From the NCBI GenBank assembly GCA_029844215.1, contig CM056732.1:26165501-26229500 (forward strand): DNA of 64,000 bases, in the 5' to 3' direction. The stretch comes from Przewalskia tangutica (Eukaryota; Streptophyta; Magnoliopsida; Solanales; Solanaceae). The translations under genes were made by a program, and so were the position numbers. Within the stretch, counting starts at the first letter, position 1. Each line of letters opens with the position of its first letter. Below the pieces are notes generated by a model, which searched no databases, had not been told where the DNA came from, and was given only the letters and a program-made list of their open reading frames with translations. Positions 21,262 through 34,200 of this stretch are shown piece after piece.

Positions 21262-23132
21262 TGTAATTTTATTACATGAAACCAGAAAATGGAATAATAG
21301 CCCGTAGGGATAATGTAATTTTATTACATGAAACCAGCGGAATAATGGCAGTGGGGATAATGTAATTTTATTACATGACACCCGTCATATGAGATATCAG
21401 CCCGATATGATTTATCATATAAGCGAAAACTATGAGATCTGAGATAGCAATATGATATCATATAAGATCGAAGATAACGATGTGATTTATCACAAAAAGC
21501 CCAAAAAATATGAGCTAACAAGACCAGCCAGGCGATTTATCGCAAAGAAAAAGAAATGAAAAAGATGGAAAAGACAAAAGAAATGAAAAGATGAAAAAAC
21601 AAAAGAAATGAAAAGGTGAAAAAGAAAAGACAAAAAGATGAAAAAGACAAAAGAAAGACAAAAGAAAGAAAAACGGTGGAGAAAATGCCATCGAAAGAAA
21701 GAAAAAGACAACACAAAAGAAGTCAAAAGAGAATAATAGCGTGAAAGCAAAATGACAGTGAAAGGATGAAAAATCAAAACATATCGACTTTAAAGAGGAA
21801 GACAAAAATCTCGATAATAGCGGAAGGACAAAACCGTCAAATCGATGGGAAGACAAGGACATCGTGAGAAAAGAAAATATCAGTGAGACATCGGCAAAAT
21901 GTCGGAAAAACAAAGCATGATATCGTGAAATCACGAAGAAAGGCAGGAAAAATAAAAGAAAGGAGAACTCGACAAAAGCAGTACGTGAAAGATCAAGGAA
22001 AAGCAGAGAAAATACGTGATAACATCCGGAAAAACAAGACAACAAGCGAAGACACGGACGAAATATCGTGAGAAAAATATAATTTATCGACTTTCTTGTA
22101 GCATGAATAGTAACTTTCGCATGGCGGGAATAGTAAAGCGCGAAAAGCCTTGTCTGATAAAGTCGCCTGATGAAGACAAGTCAACATGGCGGGAATAGTA
22201 AAGCGTAGGATCTTGTAGCAAATAGTAAAGGTCGCCGATAAGGTCATGTGATAAAGTCGCCTGATGAAGTCAAATCTTGTAGCACCAGGGTTATCTATAT
22301 AAAGAGCCTCGTTGTATCGAGAAAAGATAACAATTTTTGGAATACAACTTCAATCTTCAAGATAATCTCTCTATAATCTCTCTTAGAAACACTTTCTTTC
22401 GAAAAGAAATATTAGTCTTCTATTAGCATAACAACATCTATTAGCAAAACAATCATGTTTAGCTAAAACCATATCGGTCTATAATCTTAAGCGAGTAATA
22501 TCGTAGAAGAAGAAGATCTACTAAAAAGCGTAGAGCAGGAATCAACATATCGTAGTCTAAAGAAAATCTGCTAAAAGAATCATAAGAACTAGGAATTAAC
22601 TTTGAAAGATATATAGTTAAACACGTGTTAAGTCTAGGAACCTTGACTCTTGTTGGAATGCTCGGAAAGAAGCTGTTGAGGTGTCCCAAGCTCTAGGCGA
22701 ATTAGTACCATACGAGAGCGGCAACGGGAAGCGGCGGAGAGGATATTCCGGTGATCGAGATTCACGGCAAGAGTGCGATTCCTTTACTTATATGTTTTAA
22801 TTATATTTGGATAAGTTATTTTCTAGTGCTTATCTTACAGTAAAGTAGAAATTCTTAGATTATGATATTGTTTGATTTTAATGCTTATGTTTCTTAAAGT
22901 AGAAAATCTGAAGCTATGATATTAGTAAATCTGAAAAGATTATGGTGATTGTATTAAAATGGGCGTAAAACCCATACGAGTTTGTCAATACTACTTGTTA
23001 GTATAAAGGCGATAAGTTATTACTTAAGATTCGCCATAGTAGTAATAAAACCGGGAATATCGGTAAGAATACCACCAGCGTTCTCCTCTTTAGGGTTGTT
23101 AGGTGATGAAAGATCCGCGAGAAAATGGTATC
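21262..23132 (+). promoter_or_regulatory. Common noncoding region NCR4, ends at inverted junction
   Basis: Palindrome array from 21260, purine tract, TATA 22296-22303, leader, and a truncated primer site (TGGTATC 23126-23132). The next base starts the inverted NCR5. A transcript from this TATA would read the leader sense and then antisense. Confidence 0.85.
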
Positions 23133-23140
23133 GGATACCA
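23126..23140. repeat. Inverted junction centred on the primer site
   Basis: TGGTATC on the plus strand is followed at once by GGATACCA, the same site in the opposite direction. A local palindrome of about 25 bases (23121-23145) sits at the centre of a long inverted repeat formed by B2/NCR4 and NCR5/B3. Confidence 0.9.
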
Positions 23141-24661
23141 TTTTCAGGCGATCTTTCATCACCTAACAACCCTAAAGAAGAACGCTGGTGCTTTCCACGA
23201 TATTCCCGGTTTTTACTACTATGGCGGAATCTTAAGTAATAACTTCGAGTATACTAACAAGTAGTATTAACAAACTCATGTAGGTTTTATGTCCATTTAT
23301 TCATTTAAATCATATAATCCTTTTTGATTTACTAATATCATAGCATTTTCTTTAAAACATGGCATAAAAAATCAAATAATATCATAATCTAAGAATTTCT
23401 ACTTTATCGAAGCATAAGCAAGAAAACTTATCGAATATAATTAAAACATATAAGTAAAGGAATCGTACTCTAGTGAATCTCGATCCGAAATATCCTCTGC
23501 CGCCTTCCGTCGCCTCATTACGTATGGTACTAATAGAGCTTGGGACCGTCTCAACGGTTCTTCCGAGCATTCCAACAAGAGTCAAGGTTCCTGACTTAAC
23601 ATGCGTTTAACTATATGTCTTTCAAAGTTAATTCTAGTTATGGTTCTTTTAGTAGATTTTCTTTGAACTACGATACGTTGATTCCTTTCTTCTAGCTTTC
23701 TTTTAGTGCGATATTACTAAGATTATAGACCGATAAAGTTTTAGCTAACATGATGTTTGCTAATAGATGTTATGCTAATAAGACTAATATTTCTTTTCTT
23801 GAAAGTGTTTGAGAAGATATAGAGAGAGATTATCTTGAAGAAGTTGTATTCCAAAATTGTTGTTTTTTCTCGATGCAATGAGGCTCTTTATATAGATCTT
23901 TCTTTGCGTGCTGTGCGACGCTTTACTATCGGCGACTTGTCTGCTTTGTATTGCTTCGGCGACTTTACTATTCCTCGATGAAAGTTACTATTCATGCTAC
24001 GAAAAGCGATAAATATATTTTTCACGATATTTCGTCTTGTTATTTCTTGCTTTCTGTTTTCCGATCTATTGCTGTGATTCTCCTTTCTTTATTTTTCCTG
24101 CCTTTGACTTCGATATCATGCTTTTTTTTCTGACATTTTGTCCGATGTGAGATTTTGTCTTCCTGCTTAAAGCGATATGTTTTGATTTTTCATCCTTTCA
24201 CGCTATTATTCTCTTTTGACTTCTTTTGTGTTGTCTTTTCTTTCTCGATGGCATTTTCTCCACCGTCTTTTTCTTTCTTTTGTCTTTCTTTGTCTTTTTC
24301 ATCTTTTTGTCTTTTTCACCTTTTCATTTCTTTGTTTTTTCATCTTTTCATTTCTTTGTCTTTTCACTTTTTCATTTCTTTTCTTTAGATAAATCGCTGC
24401 TGGTCTTGTTAGCTCATATTTTGGGCTTTGTGATAAATCACATTGTTGTTATCTTGTATCTCATAGTTTTCGCATATGATAAATTATGGCTTTCTTATTA
24501 TCTTGTATCTATAGTTTTAAATCATATCAATCGATAAATCATATTGAAAGGTGTCATGTAATAAAATTACATTATCCTGCTATTATTCCGCTTGGTTTCA
24601 TGTAATAATTACATTATCACGTGGCTATTATTCCATTTTAGTTTCATGTAATAAAATTACA
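23133..24661 (-). promoter_or_regulatory. Common noncoding region NCR5 (inverted)
   Basis: Leader 23133-23880, TATA box complement 23887-23894, a shortened repeat/enhancer part, a pyrimidine-rich plus strand, and the palindrome array near 24550-24665. It is shorter than the other NCRs through many small deletions. Confidence 0.8.
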
Positions 24662-25559
24662 TTATCCGTGGATCGAAGATCCTTCGTCTTTATGCTCATA
24701 ACTTTTTGCCTCCCGCTATCTCGAGTCATTGATTTTCTTCTTTGTTTTGTTATAGCCTGATATTGCTTATCGCCTCCTGGCATGTTTGTGTTTCAAGTTT
24801 ATTATCCTGCTCATCATGTTAGTAAGTTATCTGATTCCGGCTATTATTCATGGTTATAATATGGTAACGCTTCTTCTCCTCCTCCGTATTTCCAATAATG
24901 CTTGCCTTTCATTCCGATCATATCTTCTAATCTTCCCGTTGTTAGTCCATAATCTTTGTTGCTTAGCATTCTTGAGCTTATTTTGTACGGCATTTCCAAT
25001 CGTGTTTTCCTCTCAGACGTATTATTCGCCGCCGATTTGAAAAGTTGACATAATATAATGGGTTTTCTGTAGGTCCGACGATGATCAAACACTTGTATTA
25101 AGATATTCCCGGTCCAAATGTCTACCGATCGTATTATATGTTTAAATCGTATCTGGCGGTATCATGTCATGACTTTATCTGAGAATCCATACTTAAAAGT
25201 TTATGAACTACCGTTTGTTGAATGTATTTACTAAGTGAATTATTTAATGAGATGGTTTCATAGTCTGTGATGGTATGGGAAAATGTTAATCTTTCACCAT
25301 TGATGTTATGGGATGTTGTATTTGGGCGTTGATGGCATTTTAGTAGTCTTGAGTTGAGAAGGAAAGTTCGTTGTTTGGTATTTTTGGAGATTCTCTCAGC
25401 TATGTTTGATAATCGCGAAGCATTCTTTTTATTATCGATCAAAGTATTCTTTCCGTATTTTCACTATCCAGGATTCGTATTCTCAATTCGCTGATTTTGC
25501 TAGCGACAACTTTATTATTATATTGCCGATAATCTTGTCAAGTCAACGTTAACCGACAT
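24662..25559 (-). pseudogene. b8, copy B3
   Basis: Degraded last ORF of component B, from about 25559 (ATG) to TAA at 24662-24664. Only short open pieces remain. Confidence 0.6.
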
Positions 25560-25659
25560 CTTATACCAATATATGTTAGGAATTTTTGACGTATATAAAT
25601 CGGATTTTATCTGTACCTTTATTCCAATTTCTTCTGGCCGTGTGCTGTTTGTATCTCTT

Positions 25660-25917
25660 TGGATTTCTTCCATTTATTTCTTGTTAAGTTCTCGTTAATT
25701 CTGCTTCATATTCCCGACTTCTTCTTTTAATCTGAACTTTGTATTAGTTCTGCTTATTGTCTTATTTTATTAAGGTTTTTCAAGCTTTGTATCTATCATG
25801 ATAATATTTTCTTCTGCTGCTTGTTAGTAAATCGTAATAAGCTTATTTTTGCGAGCATAATCTTATTGTACCAATAATTTCTTTCGTATTAACTTTCTTT
25901 TTCTTCTGTAAATCCAT
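25660..25917 (-). pseudogene. b7, copy B3
   Basis: Degraded coiled-coil ORF starting at ATG 25915-25917. The stop region near 25663 has lost bases. Confidence 0.55.
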
Positions 25918-25941
25918 TATAGGATTTTATTTTTTGTTAAT

Positions 25942-26381
25942 TTAATCGTGTCCTTCTACGTATTTTCTCCAAAATTTTGATCTCCTTCCTATTATCCGTA
26001 TTTTCTCCAAAATTTAGATCTCTTCTGGCGGTTATTATTTTCGACTTCTTCGAAACTTATATTTTCTGATCCTTTTATTAGATATGAGTTTAGGATTCTT
26101 ATTTTCCTTTTAAAGTATTTTTGTTGGTTTTAATTGTTCTCTTGTTATTTTCCTGTAGATTCTCTTTTTAATATCATGTTGACGTATTAGCGTTTCTCCA
26201 ATCTTTTATTTCTCTGTTTAGTTCTTGCTTATCTAGTAAATATTTATCCATACTTATTCTTATTGATTCTTGGCTAGGTTTTGTTTGGTGTTTTACTAGT
26301 ATATGTGGTAATTTAGACACTTCTTTGTTATTATAAACTTTAGTATTATTATTTTGAGGGTTCATTATGCTTATCTTGCAT
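25942..26381 (-). pseudogene. b6, copy B3
   Basis: Truncated capsid-like ORF, ATG at 26379-26381 and stop at 25942-25944. The 45-base repeat is still visible near 25955-26035, with the first unit damaged. Confidence 0.6.
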
Positions 26382-26389
26382 ATTATTTC

Positions 26390-27159
26390 CGGTTTTTCTT
26401 CTATTATTGCATTTGCTAGAGTCTGATAGTGTTCTGTATTATTTCGAATTATTTATTTCTTAGATGATATTTTCTTTATTAGTATCTTCTTCCCTTTATT
26501 GTATACACGCTTCTTTTCTACATCACTATTTTTAATATTATCTTTAGTATTGTATACTCTTTTCTTCTTTGTGTTCTTGTCATCCGTTGTTCCATAGCAC
26601 GTAATTCTTCTCTAAATTCACTTATTTACGACCTTAATTTTTCTCTAAATTCTCTTATTTCGATTTTAATTCTCCTTTGTTTCTAATAAGCTTTAATTAG
26701 TGTTTCATGTTTTTATACATGGTCTTATATTTTTGTACTTTCTAAACAATTCTTCATTAGATAATTTTAATTTCTTGTTTTCTTTTCTAACTTTGTGATT
26801 ATTTCTCGTGGTTTCGATGAACTATCCTAGTATTTCTTTCTTTTAATCTTTAGTTTGAGGTTTTTTTACTATTGCTTTACTTTGTGGGGCTTGTGTTTTA
26901 TATCTTTATACTTGGTTTTGTACATTTTATACTTTGCTAATAAGTTTTTATTTGCTTCTTCTAATTCTTCATTTTCTTCTTTTAATAATTCAACACAAAT
27001 ATTTGTTTCTTTTAAATTATCTGTATTTTTGGTTGGGTTTTCTTTAGGATCTTCGGATCCTCTTGTTCCATAGGTTTATATTTATACCCTTTTTGTTCTA
27101 ATATCTCTTCGCATGATTTCTTAGAAATGTAACCACGCTTATATCTTGTTTTTATTCAT
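26390..27159 (-). pseudogene. b5, copy B3
   Basis: Starts at ATG 27157-27159 and is the coiled-coil capsid-N-terminus-like ORF, with frameshifts. Confidence 0.6.
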
Positions 27160-27222
27160 TTTTATTTAAAGTCCTTAAGTTGTACTAATGCTTTGCTACT
27201 TTCTTGGTATTTTATTTGACTA

Positions 27223-27443
27223 TTATTTCCTTATTCTTTTATCCAACCGCTTCTATGTTTATCCATTCCTTATTGGGTTTATTATTTATCAAATCTCTTA
27301 ATTGTTTTATCTCATTTTCTAGTTCTATTTCTCTAGCACTATATTCGAGATATTTAAGTTGTGAATTAATAGCTTCTTCTAGTAATATCTGCTTTATTAC
27401 CTTTAATTCTCTTTCCTTTTATCGACTTTTCTTGGATATTCAT
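27223..27443 (-). pseudogene. b4, copy B3
   Basis: Small coiled-coil ORF, ATG at 27441-27443, with one-base losses near 27265 and 27420. Confidence 0.6.
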
Positions 27444-28673
27444 ATTTTATTAACAAACCTTGTTTTACCTTGGTCATTAATTTCTATTCCGTTATTATTA
27501 ATTTTATAATCTATCATGGTTAAAAATCACTTCCTAGTAGTAATTCATTAAAGCTATCGTATTCTACATCGCTATGTTTATTTTGTACTCTAAATCTGAA
27601 TCTTAAATCTTAGATTAACACCGTAACTATTATTTCTTTCATTTTCGTGGTAATGGAAAGTCTCCGTGGAATCAGCGACAATCCTTTTCATTTATCTTAC
27701 TTATATGTACAAAGCTTTGCGACTCTGTATTTATTTCGTTATACAATCGATTGTTGTAATTTCATTGAATATAATTACTTTAATGCTTAACCTATTACTT
27801 GGCACATTTATTAAATCTAGTGTTCTTGGTATTCCTAAACTTCCTTGTTTTATTAGTGTTTCCCTTTTATACTTAGTCTAGCTCCTTCTATCTGGGTTTC
27901 ATCCTTTGTACTATTGTTGTGATTCTTTTATTAAAATCCATTTGTATTTCTTCTGTATGGTTATTTTAGAGTTCTCTTTGTGTTCTATTCTTTCTAGTAT
28001 GTCTTGATACATTTTGGTACTAGAATATTCATTTCGTGTTGTTTCCTTACATGATGGTTACTGTTAAGGCATACACCATTTTTGTTTCTATACTTATAAC
28101 TTTACACAGTGGCATCTTTATTCCATCTAATTTATAGTATAATGCTAGATCTTTATGTTCATCTTTTAATGAGATACTAAAATGTTGTCACAGTAAATTT
28201 TAATTTCGATATATCAAGTTTCCTTTATTATTGATATTAATGCGTCTTGTAGATTTTCTAGTATTCTATCATCTAATATGTATATCTGTATGGGTGTATC
28301 TATATTTCTTTGAAAATAAGCTTTATGGTAAATTCTACTCTCCTAGATATATGTTTCGCATACTTTTAGCTTCTTTTGTTGATAGTTTAGATAATTCTCT
28401 TTTATTATATCATCGCTATCAAATTTATTCTAGCTTTTCCATTTATACTTGTGGTATCTATTATATTCTCATGTTTTTGTATTATATACGAACTTCTTTA
28501 TTTCTTTCGAACCATTTTGTTTTAAATATCTTTTTATTGATAATTCTTCTTGTTCATCTTGTATTTTTGGTATGTTTCGTTTAAAACTTAATGTTTGTGT
28601 TGTTCCTCCTTCGTATTCATCCATCCGATAATATGTTTTATGTAGATCTTGCTATTTCTTTTCCTTTATCCAT
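27440..28673 (-). pseudogene. Movement protein with protease-like tail, copy B3
   Basis: Start at 28671-28673 (MDKGKE), stop overlapping b4. The 30K core and the LLLGSDF tail region (near 27530) are recognisable through multiple frameshifts. Confidence 0.65.
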
Positions 28674-28846
28674 GAGTTAGCTGATTTATAAACTTATATT
28701 GTTCTTTTACGACATCATTCAAATCTTTTATTTCACGATCTTGCTTAATTATTTGTCCTATTTTTTCTTCTGTTATCATTCTGATTTCTTCTTCTTTTTG
28801 CCTTAGCTGTTCCTCTTTTATTGTTAGCCTAAGCTTTAAGTTTTTT
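28666..28846 (-). pseudogene. b2 3' part, copy B3 (truncated at junction)
   Basis: The C-terminal about 60 codons of the coiled-coil ORF remain before the junction at about 28846, where sequence switches to a plus-strand leader. Confidence 0.65.
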
Positions 28847-29207
28847 CCTTTACTTATATGTTTTAATTATATTTCAGATAAGTTATTTTCTAGTGCTTAT
28901 GCTTCTGGTAAAGTAGAAATTCTTAGATTATGATATTGTTTGATTTTTAATGCTTATGTTTCTTAAAGTAGAAAATCTGAAGCTATGATATTAGTAAATG
29001 CAAAAGATTATAGGTGATTGTATTAAAAAATGGACGTAAAACCCCATACGAGTTTGTCAATACTACTTGTTAGTATAAAGCTGATAAGTTATTACTTAAG
29101 ATTCCGCCATAGTAGTAATAAAACCAGGAATATCAGTAAGAATACCACCAACGTTCTCCCCTCTTTAGGGTTGTTAGGTGATGAAAAGATCCGCCCAGAA
29201 AATGGTA
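28847..29207 (+). other. Isolated leader fragment, plus strand
   Basis: About 360 bases of NCR leader, from CCTTTACTTATATG to TGGTA of the primer site, between inverted units. It contains the ATG-initiated N-terminal part of ORF0 (29030). After TGGTA (29203-29207) the sequence turns back as the complement of the leader starting about 40 bases upstream of the site. Confidence 0.85.
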
Positions 29208-31237
29208 TTCTTACTGATATTCCTGGTTTTATTACTACTATGGCGGAATCTTAAGTAATAACTTATCAGCTTTATACTAACAAGTAGTATTGACAAACTC
29301 GTATGGGGTTTTACGTCCATTTTTTAATACAATCAGTCTATAATCTTTTGATTTACTAATATCATAGCTTCAGATTTTCTACTTTAAACATAAGCATTAA
29401 AAATCAAACAATATCATAATCTAAATTTCTACTTTTTAAGCATAAGCACTAGAAAATAACTCCTGAAATATAATTAAAACATATAAGTAAAGGAATCGTA
29501 CTTCTAGTGAATCTCGGATCACGGAAATATCCTCTCTGGCCGCTTCCCCGTCGTACGCCATTGCGGTACTAATTCGCCTAGAGCTTGGGGCGGTCTCAGT
29601 TCTTTCCGAGCATTCCAACAAGAGTCAAGGTTCCTAGACTTAACATGCGTTTAACTATATATCTTTCAAAGTTAATTCCTAGTTCTTATGATTCTTTTTA
29701 GCAGATTTTCTTTAGGCTACGATATGTTGATTCCTCGTTCTTACGGTTTCTTTTAGTAGATCTTCTTCTTCTACGATATTACTCTGTTTAAGATTATAGA
29801 CCGATAGAAGGGTTTTAGCTAAACATGATTGTTTTGCTAATAGATGTTGTTATGCTAATAGAAGACTAATATTTCTTTTCTTGAAAGAAAGTGTTTCGGA
29901 AGAGAGATTATAGAGAGAGATTATCTTGAAGATTGAAGTTGTATTCCAAAAATTGTTGTTTTTCTTTTCTGATACAATGAGGCTCTTTATATAGATAACC
30001 TCGGGGTGCTACAGTACTTGACTCTTACTGTGCGACTTTTACTGTGCGACCTTTACTGTGCGACCTTTACTATTTGCTCTGATGTCAGTGGCTTTACTAT
30101 TCACTCTGATGACTTGTCTCTTAATGTGCTACCTTTAATGTATTGCTACGATTTTAGTGGCTTTACTATTCCTTTCTGATGAAAGTTACTATTCATGCTC
30201 TGATAAAGTCGATAAATTATATTTTCTGGCGATATTTCGTCCGTGTCTTCGTTTGTTGTCTTGTTTTTCTGGATGTTATTGCTGGTATTTTCTTGCTTTC
30301 TCTGTGTTTTCCTTGATCTTTGCTGGTACTCGTGCTTTTGTTGAGTTCTCCTTTCTTTTATTTTTTCCTTGCCTTTCTTCGTGATTTCCGCTGATATCAT
30401 GCTTTGTTTTTCTGGACATTTTGCTGATGTCTCGGCTGGTATTTTCTTCTTTTCTGCTGATGTCCTTGTCTTCCTTACTGATTTGACGGTTTTGTCCTTC
30501 CGCTATTATTGAGATTTTTGTCTTCCTCTTTAAAGCTGATATGTTTTGATTTTTCATCCTTTCGCTGTTGTCTTTGCTTTGCTGCTATTATTCTCTTTTT
30601 GACTTCTTTTGTGTTGTCTTTTTCTTTCTTTTGTCTTTTTTCATCTTTCCTTTTGTCTTTTTTCATCTTTTCATCTTTCCTTTTGTCTTTTTTCATCTTT
30701 TTGTCTTTTTTTTTTTTTTTTTTTTTTTTTTCTTTCACCTTTTTTCATTTCTTTTGTTTTTTCATCTTTTTCATTCCTTTTGTCTTTTTCCATCTTTTTT
30801 TTGTTTTTTTTTTTTTTTTTCATTTCTTTTTCCTTTGCGATAAATCGCTCAATTTGGTCTTGTTAGCTCATATTTTTGGGCTTTTGTGATAAATCACATT
30901 GGTCATGTTGTTATATTGTATATGATAGTTTTAGGCTTATATGATAATTCATATTGGGCCTGCTGTTATCTTGTATCTCATAGTTTTTAGCATATGATAA
31001 ATCATATTGGGCTCTTGATATCTCATATGATGGGTGTCATGTAATAAAATTACATTATCCCACTGGCTATTATTCCGCTACGGGTTTCATGTAATAAAAT
31101 TACATTATCCCGTGGATCGAAGATCCTTCTTCTTTTGTGCTCATATTTAGTATTATATTAGTCATTTCCTTTGTATAATCCTTTCGCTTGGTTGTTTTGT
31201 TGTTGAAGGTCTTCATTTGTCATTGTATCATTATCTT
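29208..31237 (-). promoter_or_regulatory. Common noncoding region NCR6 (inverted, downstream of A2)
   Basis: Leader 29208-29980, TATA complement 29986-29993, GTCGCACAGTAAA-type repeats (30020-30080), a T-expanded purine/pyrimidine tract (30640-30830), the palindrome array (30885-31115), and the component-A-specific tail up to the polyprotein stop at 31238. Confidence 0.83.
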
Positions 31238-34200
31238 TTAAGCGGTATCTTGATATACGCTTAGAAAGTCGGCTAGAAGATTCTTATTCGGATATATTTT
31301 TCACAATGAAATCATAACAATAAAAGAATGATTGCCATTTTCTTCTTTTATTTAGTTACGTAATGGGTCAATTTTATTGGTGATAAATGCTCTTACTTGT
31401 GTGTTATCAGTTCTTACAACAAACTTTGTTGGTAATAAATGGTAATGAAACCTTTTTATTCCAAATTTTACGGCTAGTAATTCTTTTTCATTAATATGAT
31501 AATTTTTTTCATTTGGTTTCCAAGTTCCTCCTCCGTATCCACATATCAAAGGTTTTCTTTATCTATATCTTCTTGGTATGCTATGAGCCTTTGCTCCCCA
31601 ACCTATGTCGCTGGCATCTGTGAAGAGTTCTAATTGATCTGTGTATGTTGGTATCTTATGTTTTGGTAGATTTTTTACCCTTTCCTTGATATCTTTTATG
31701 GCTTTGTCATGCTCTTCTTTCCATTCAAATTTTTTATTTTTCCTTTTATTAGATCTTGTAATGGTTTCCTCAGTCTTTGGTAGATCTTTTATGTGATCTG
31801 AGCGTAATTTATTATTCTAGAAAGCTGTTGTACTTCTTTTTAGTTTCTAATTTATCTTTGAAGTTTTTATCTTTGTTACTATATGCTCTTGTATTTGGAA
31901 TCCTTCTTCGTCTATGATATATCCTAAATATTCTATATTATCTTTAAAAATTTGGACTTCTTTCGATAATAAAATTCCATGTTCTTGTATAGTTATTATG
32001 AATTCTTCGGATGTTTGATATGATCTCCCGGACTATCACTATATATTAATATATCGTCGACATATACTATGCGATGTCGCCAATTTTTAAATACGATCCA
32101 TTCTTCTTTGAAATATCCGAGGTGCATTTTTAGCCCAAATGGTAATACATTCCACTCATAATGTCCCCGAGGTGTACTAAAAGTGTTAGGGTTTTGATTC
32201 TTTGGTTAGTTTTATTTGCCAAAATCCACTTTTACAATCAAACTTGCTAAACCATTTTTATCTCTAGCTGTTAATAAGATTTCTTTTATATGGTAAAAGT
32301 ATCCATCAAATATAGTCTTCTTATTTACTTCTCTATAGTCTACTACCATCTGGCTTTACCTCTTTTTGTTCTTTGTGTTTTCTTACTAGGAAAATTTGGG
32401 CTATTATCACGGACTCTTACTTTCTTGTATTAATTTTAAATCTATTAACTCTTTTAATTGGATTTGAACTCTTTACAGTGCTCGGACTATACCTAATAGG
32501 CTTACATCGACAATGTCATTTGGGGTTATTAACTTTATTTAGTGTAAATTTTTCTTTTTCCCATAATCGTATCGGATTTTCTCCAAAGTTTATTTTTAGC
32601 ATTCCAAGGTATTTTCTTTTAATTCTTGTAAATTATTATTTGGTTAATTTTATTACATAACTTTATCATTTGTATTGGTAGTATTCTTTTTAATATGATC
32701 CATTTGTCACATGGTGTTTGTAGGTTTATGGTGCTATTATTTATAACTTGTGTTTTGAAGTAATCTAGAAAGTTATTTCCTACTGATGCTTTACGGCTCA
32801 TATTATTATCTTGGTATATTATTGGTAATCTGAATATCGTTTTATTCAACATGATCCTTATATTTTACGCTACTATTCCTAATTCTTTGATTGTTGATCA
32901 AATCCTGTTACTCTTGTTCTATCGTTCTAGATCTTTTCCATTTTGTGTTTCTAAAACTTCTTTTCTTGCTAGGCATATATCTGCTCCACTATCAATAAAA
33001 ATTTCATGTTCTATCATTTTGTTGGGTTTGTATTCTACATGGTACATTATGTATATCGCTACCATTTATTCGACTCACTTCTGAATAGTTTTACGTCATA
33101 TATGTTATCTTCTTCTTCTTTGATATAAAATTGTTCGTCGTTATGCCATTTGTATTCTCTTCTTTTATTTTTCGGACTCATAATAAACTGTAGTATTAAT
33201 ATATTTTACTCCTTGTTTTTCTAATTTGGGCACTTGTTAGCATAGTGTCCTTTTTCATTAATTCCAGCATTTACAATCTTTAGGTGCTTCTTTTGCTTCT
33301 AAGCGGTTTCACGTATTTTTCCTAAATTTTCTTCTATCCTTAAATTTTTCTATTATCCGAGTATTATTATATCTTCCGAATCTTTTATATTGCTTCCTTT
33401 TGTAGGGTTTATCTGACTATTATAATTTTTCTTGTAATATTGTTGGTCATACTGTTTTCTGTAATCTTTGTTAATATAATCTTTGTTTTTATATTTTGTA
33501 TATCTTTTTTCATACTTTTCATATCTGCGTTCTTTTTCTTGATCTTCACATCCAAACCTTAGCTTTCTCTCTGTAAATCCACATATTTCTTTTAATCCTA
33601 ATTTTTTATCTTTCTTGATTTCCTGTTGTAACCTATATTCTCCGCATTTTCTCATTAAATATGCTCTTAGTACCATATTTTTCTCCTAAAGTATTTTCTT
33701 TTGGTTCTAATAGCTTGTATTCTTTAGTAATTTCCGTATTATATGGTTCGGGTAGGTGGTCATAATACAGCTGTTGGTATATTATTCCTTCTTCTTGTAA
33801 GAATCTTGCTTCATAATAGAATTTAGTAAAGCTTATGGTATATTCTGGTAATTTATTGATTTTACAACACTTCATATTATTTAGATTCATTATTATTTCA
33901 CATTTTCTTTCTGCTAATACGCTTTCTCTTGCTACTAGCCATTTTTCTCCTAGGAATTCTCTTTTTAATACCATATCGAATAACATTAGTATTCCTTTCC
34001 AATCTTTAACATGATGAAATATTTCTCCTTTCATTTGATAAGCTATGGTTTCAAACCAGAATGCTACTTTTCCTATCATCGTTTTAGATATTAATTCAAA
34101 CATGTAATCTAAATCACTAGTATGTGTTGAGTTCATTAATGCTAAAGACATTCCTACATTCCAATCGTTTATCCTTCTGCTTAGTTCTTGTTCATCATAG

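Larger units (their letters stand above)
16190..23132 (+). mobile_element. Endogenous pararetrovirus component B, copy B2 with NCR4
   Basis: Full-length unit ending inside the next primer site (TGGTATC, 23126-23132), where it meets an inverted unit. It carries more single-base changes than B1 or B6, largely at CAG/CTG words, so all its longer frames are broken. Confidence 0.87.
23133..28846 (-). mobile_element. Endogenous pararetrovirus component B, copy B3 with NCR5 (inverted)
   Basis: Minus-strand unit. Its NCR end is exactly at the primer site (23133-23140) and its gene end is truncated inside b2 at about 28846. It is the most changed copy, and no gene is intact. Confidence 0.85.
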
